From contig JBLHKW010000039.1 in the NCBI GenBank assembly GCA_047618565.1, forward strand, positions 1 through 34,861: a stretch of 34,861 nt of DNA, given 5' to 3'. The stretch comes from JBLHKW01 sp047618565 (GTDB lineage: Bacteria > Planctomycetota > UBA1135 > GCA-002686595). Position numbers and translations under genes: made by a program. Shown here piece after piece: positions 33,025 through 34,861 of the stretch (within the stretch, counting starts at the first letter, position 1; each line of letters opens with the position of its first letter). Below the pieces are notes generated by a model. The model had not been told where the DNA came from. It ran no database searches and saw only the letters and a program-made list of their open reading frames with translations.

Positions 33025-34861
33025 TCAGGCCAGCTTCTTGGCCTGGTAGCGCTGGTGCAACCACCAGCCGCCACCCACGACCACAACGGCACCTTCGATG
33101 CCATAGAACAGGTTGAGCGCGCTGTTGATGCCGTCCGTGAATCCGTAGCTGTGCAACCCGACGCCGAGCAGGTTCACGCCCCACCACGAGAAGGCCACGA
33201 CCGCCCCCTGGGCGATGACCGCGATGGCGATCCCGAAGGCCTTGATGTATCCGCCCATGCGCGCGTGTAGCAGCGTCAACTGAGCCAGCACGATCATCAG
33301 GGCGCCGTTCTCCTTGGGGTCCCAGCCCCAGAACCGGCCCCAGCTATCGTTGGCCCAGATGCCGCCCAGGATCGTGCCGATCACCGACAACACGAGCGCG
33401 AAACAGAGCGTCCCGTACACCGTATTGCCCAACCCGCGGTACATGGCGCGGTCGTCCTTGCGGAATCCGAACACCTTCCCGAGCACAAACACGTGGGCAA
33501 AGGCGGACGCGAGCAACGCGGCCGAATACCCCATCGTGATGCAGGTCACATGGATCGAGAGCCAGAAGTTGGTATCCAGGACCGCCTGCAGCTGAGGCAT
33601 GGTGTCCTCGCCCTTGAGCTCTTCGAAGCGCATCGCGATGAACAGACCCAGCGCGCCCAGGAACGGCGCCACCGCGCCGGCCATGCGGCGTCGGTCGACG
33701 CGCTCGATGAAGAGTGACACGAGCACCGCGGTGGCCGCGACGAACACGACCGTCTCGTACAGAGTGCTGATCGGAGGCCGCGAGCGCAGAATGCAGCGCA
33801 CGACGATGCCCGCCACGTGCAGGCCGGCGCCGAGAGCCGTGACCGCGAGCGCTGCCCCGAAGAGCTTGCGCATGCCGCGCCGCACCCAGGTGACAGCCAC
33901 CATCAGGAAGGCGAGCACGTACAGGACCACGGAGCGATAGAAGAAGTCCATCTTGTAGTAGGTGACTTCCAGGTCGACCTTGCCGGCCTCGCCACGGGTA
34001 GCGGCGAGCTCGCGACTACGCTCGGCGAAGGCCGTCAGGTGCACGCGAAAATCATCCGGGCGCGAGCGCGCCTCGGCCATACCTTCGCACGCGGCCAACA
34101 TCGCCAGGTGCCGTTCGTCGACAGCACCGACGAGAAAGGCCGCCGCCATCAGATCCCCGGGCGACGTCCACTCCGGCCGTTCCTCGGCGTCTACCGCTGG
34201 CGGAATCAGGAGCATCGAGCTCGATCGCTCCGCCAGCTCGAACAGATCCTCGATCATGCGCGCGGTGTCAGCGGGCGAGACCTGGTCCCCGTTGGCCTGG
34301 GCCATGGCCACGTCCGGTCCGGCCTCGATGACCTGCGAGACCGAACGCGTGTCGTCTTGCCCTTCCTCGGCCGCGAAGGGCAAGACGCCCTGCACCCCCA
34401 GCTCGGTCCGGGTGAAGTCCATATAGTGCAGGAAACGCTCGAGCGCCTGCAGATTGTTGGCCAGGTTGAGAACCTGACCCTGGATCGAAGTGCGCTCCTT
34501 GGGGTCGATCGTCGAGTACGAACTCGCCAGTGCCATCAGGCGGTCGCGGGCGGGCTCGAGCTCGTTGTAGGAATACAGATCGCGCTTCTTCTTGCCCTCG
34601 GTCGAGACACCGATGGCCTGTAGCACCTCGTGCGTCTGGACCCGGAAGACCATGTAGCTGCGCGAGATCTCCGGGTAGAAGAAAGCGTCGAGCAACCACT
34701 CCGTCGGGCTCAGCCGTTCGCCCGTCGCGTCCTTGACCTTGCGCGTGTGGTGCATGCGCAGGAGCGCGAAGCCAGCCAGGGTCGAGAGCGGCTTGATGCG
34801 GCCGTGCTCCAGGACCGGAAGGCGGCTGGCCATGTCGACGATGTCGGCGGGCCAGGGCTCG
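33025..34861 (-). CDS. CcsA/ResC-type cytochrome c biogenesis protein (5' end outside window)
   Basis: The frame stays open to the right edge, so the N-terminus is missing; about 612 residues are visible. The first visible part, MASRLPVLEHGRIKPLSTLA, resembles the segment that follows a ResB-type region in fused proteins. A soluble region of about 290 residues follows, then eight or so helices. The CcsA signature is WGRFWGWDPKENGAL (the WWD-like haem-handling loop), with candidate haem-ligand His in SIHVTCITMGYSA and VGLHSYGF. System II proteins move haem across the membrane and attach it to c-type cytochromes. An internal ATG at 34833 exists but is unlikely to be the true start. Confidence 0.9.
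   Translation of the reverse strand, partial: EPWPADIVDMASRLPVLEHGRIKPLSTLAGFALLRMHHTRKVKDATGERLSPTEWLLDAFFYPEISRSYMVFRVQTHEVLQAIGVSTEGKKKRDLYSYNELEPARDRLMALASSYSTIDPKERTSIQGQVLNLANNLQALERFLHYMDFTRTELGVQGVLPFAAEEGQDDTRSVSQVIEAGPDVAMAQANGDQVSPADTARMIEDLFELAERSSSMLLIPPAVDAEERPEWTSPGDLMAAAFLVGAVDERHLAMLAACEGMAEARSRPDDFRVHLTAFAERSRELAATRGEAGKVDLEVTYYKMDFFYRSVVLYVLAFLMVAVTWVRRGMRKLFGAALAVTALGAGLHVAGIVVRCILRSRPPISTLYETVVFVAATAVLVSLFIERVDRRRMAGAVAPFLGALGLFIAMRFEELKGEDTMPQLQAVLDTNFWLSIHVTCITMGYSAALLASAFAHVFVLGKVFGFRKDDRAMYRGLGNTVYGTLCFALVLSVIGTILGGIWANDSWGRFWGWDPKENGALMIVLAQLTLLHARMGGYIKAFGIAIAVIAQGAVVAFSWWGVNLLGVGLHSYGFTDGINSALNLFYGIEGAVVVVGGGWWLHQRYQAKKLA

Overview
This is a GC-rich, tightly packed bacterial chromosome window. 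It is most likely from a marine-type Planctomycetota lineage. That placement is inferred from three things: a secreted SGNH hydrolase with a Cys-rich C-terminal domain I associate with planctomycetes, a secreted PQQ-type propeller carrying an EF-hand pair, and many small lipoproteins and secreted repeat proteins. No rRNA, tRNA, CRISPR array or prophage was seen.

Layout. 1-1572 (minus, cut by the window edge): a secreted Cys-rich protein with 414-bp tandem repeats. 2066-2969: a BamE-like lipoprotein convergent with a YgaP-like rhodanese. 3327-6695: a translationally coupled ABC-2 exporter operon (ATPase plus two permeases). 6840-6934: a 95-bp palindromic repeat. 6931-9132 (minus): a degenerate-GGDEF/coiled-coil protein followed by an actin-like protein closely resembling MamK. 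9433-11982: a methyltransferase and glnS. 12019-13084 (minus): pirin, followed by a small membrane-protein gene broken by a MITE-like element. 13310-16545: a hybrid histidine kinase, a stand-alone PolX-type helix-hairpin-helix protein and two overlapping small lipoproteins. 16552-17982 (minus): the PQQ/EF-hand protein. 18166-20404 (minus): a NatAB-like ABC exporter. 20513-23775 (minus): EgtD, an ABC ATPase and a fused binding-protein/permease, forming a hercynine or ergothioneine cluster. 23931-25454: an arylsulfotransferase-like propeller. 25465-29954 (minus): an NAD-type formate dehydrogenase with a fused NuoE-NuoF-like subunit and a catalytic subunit whose active site is an in-frame UGA read as selenocysteine. 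29993-34861 (minus): a TPR protein, the SGNH hydrolase, an acyltransferase and the C-terminal part of a CcsA-type cytochrome c biogenesis protein.

Most notable items. (1) A two-gene cytoskeletal-looking module: a MamK-type actin behind a GGDEF-fold protein that has lost its catalytic motif. No other magnetosome gene is visible. (2) A MITE-like element whose removal together with one CTAG copy restores an intact 57-residue membrane protein. (3) A selenocysteine formate dehydrogenase with a recognisable SECIS hairpin, lacking the cysteines of one expected Fe-S cluster. (4) An egtD gene, with all histidine-pocket residues at a constant offset from the mycobacterial enzyme, in line with a betaine/ergothioneine-type importer.
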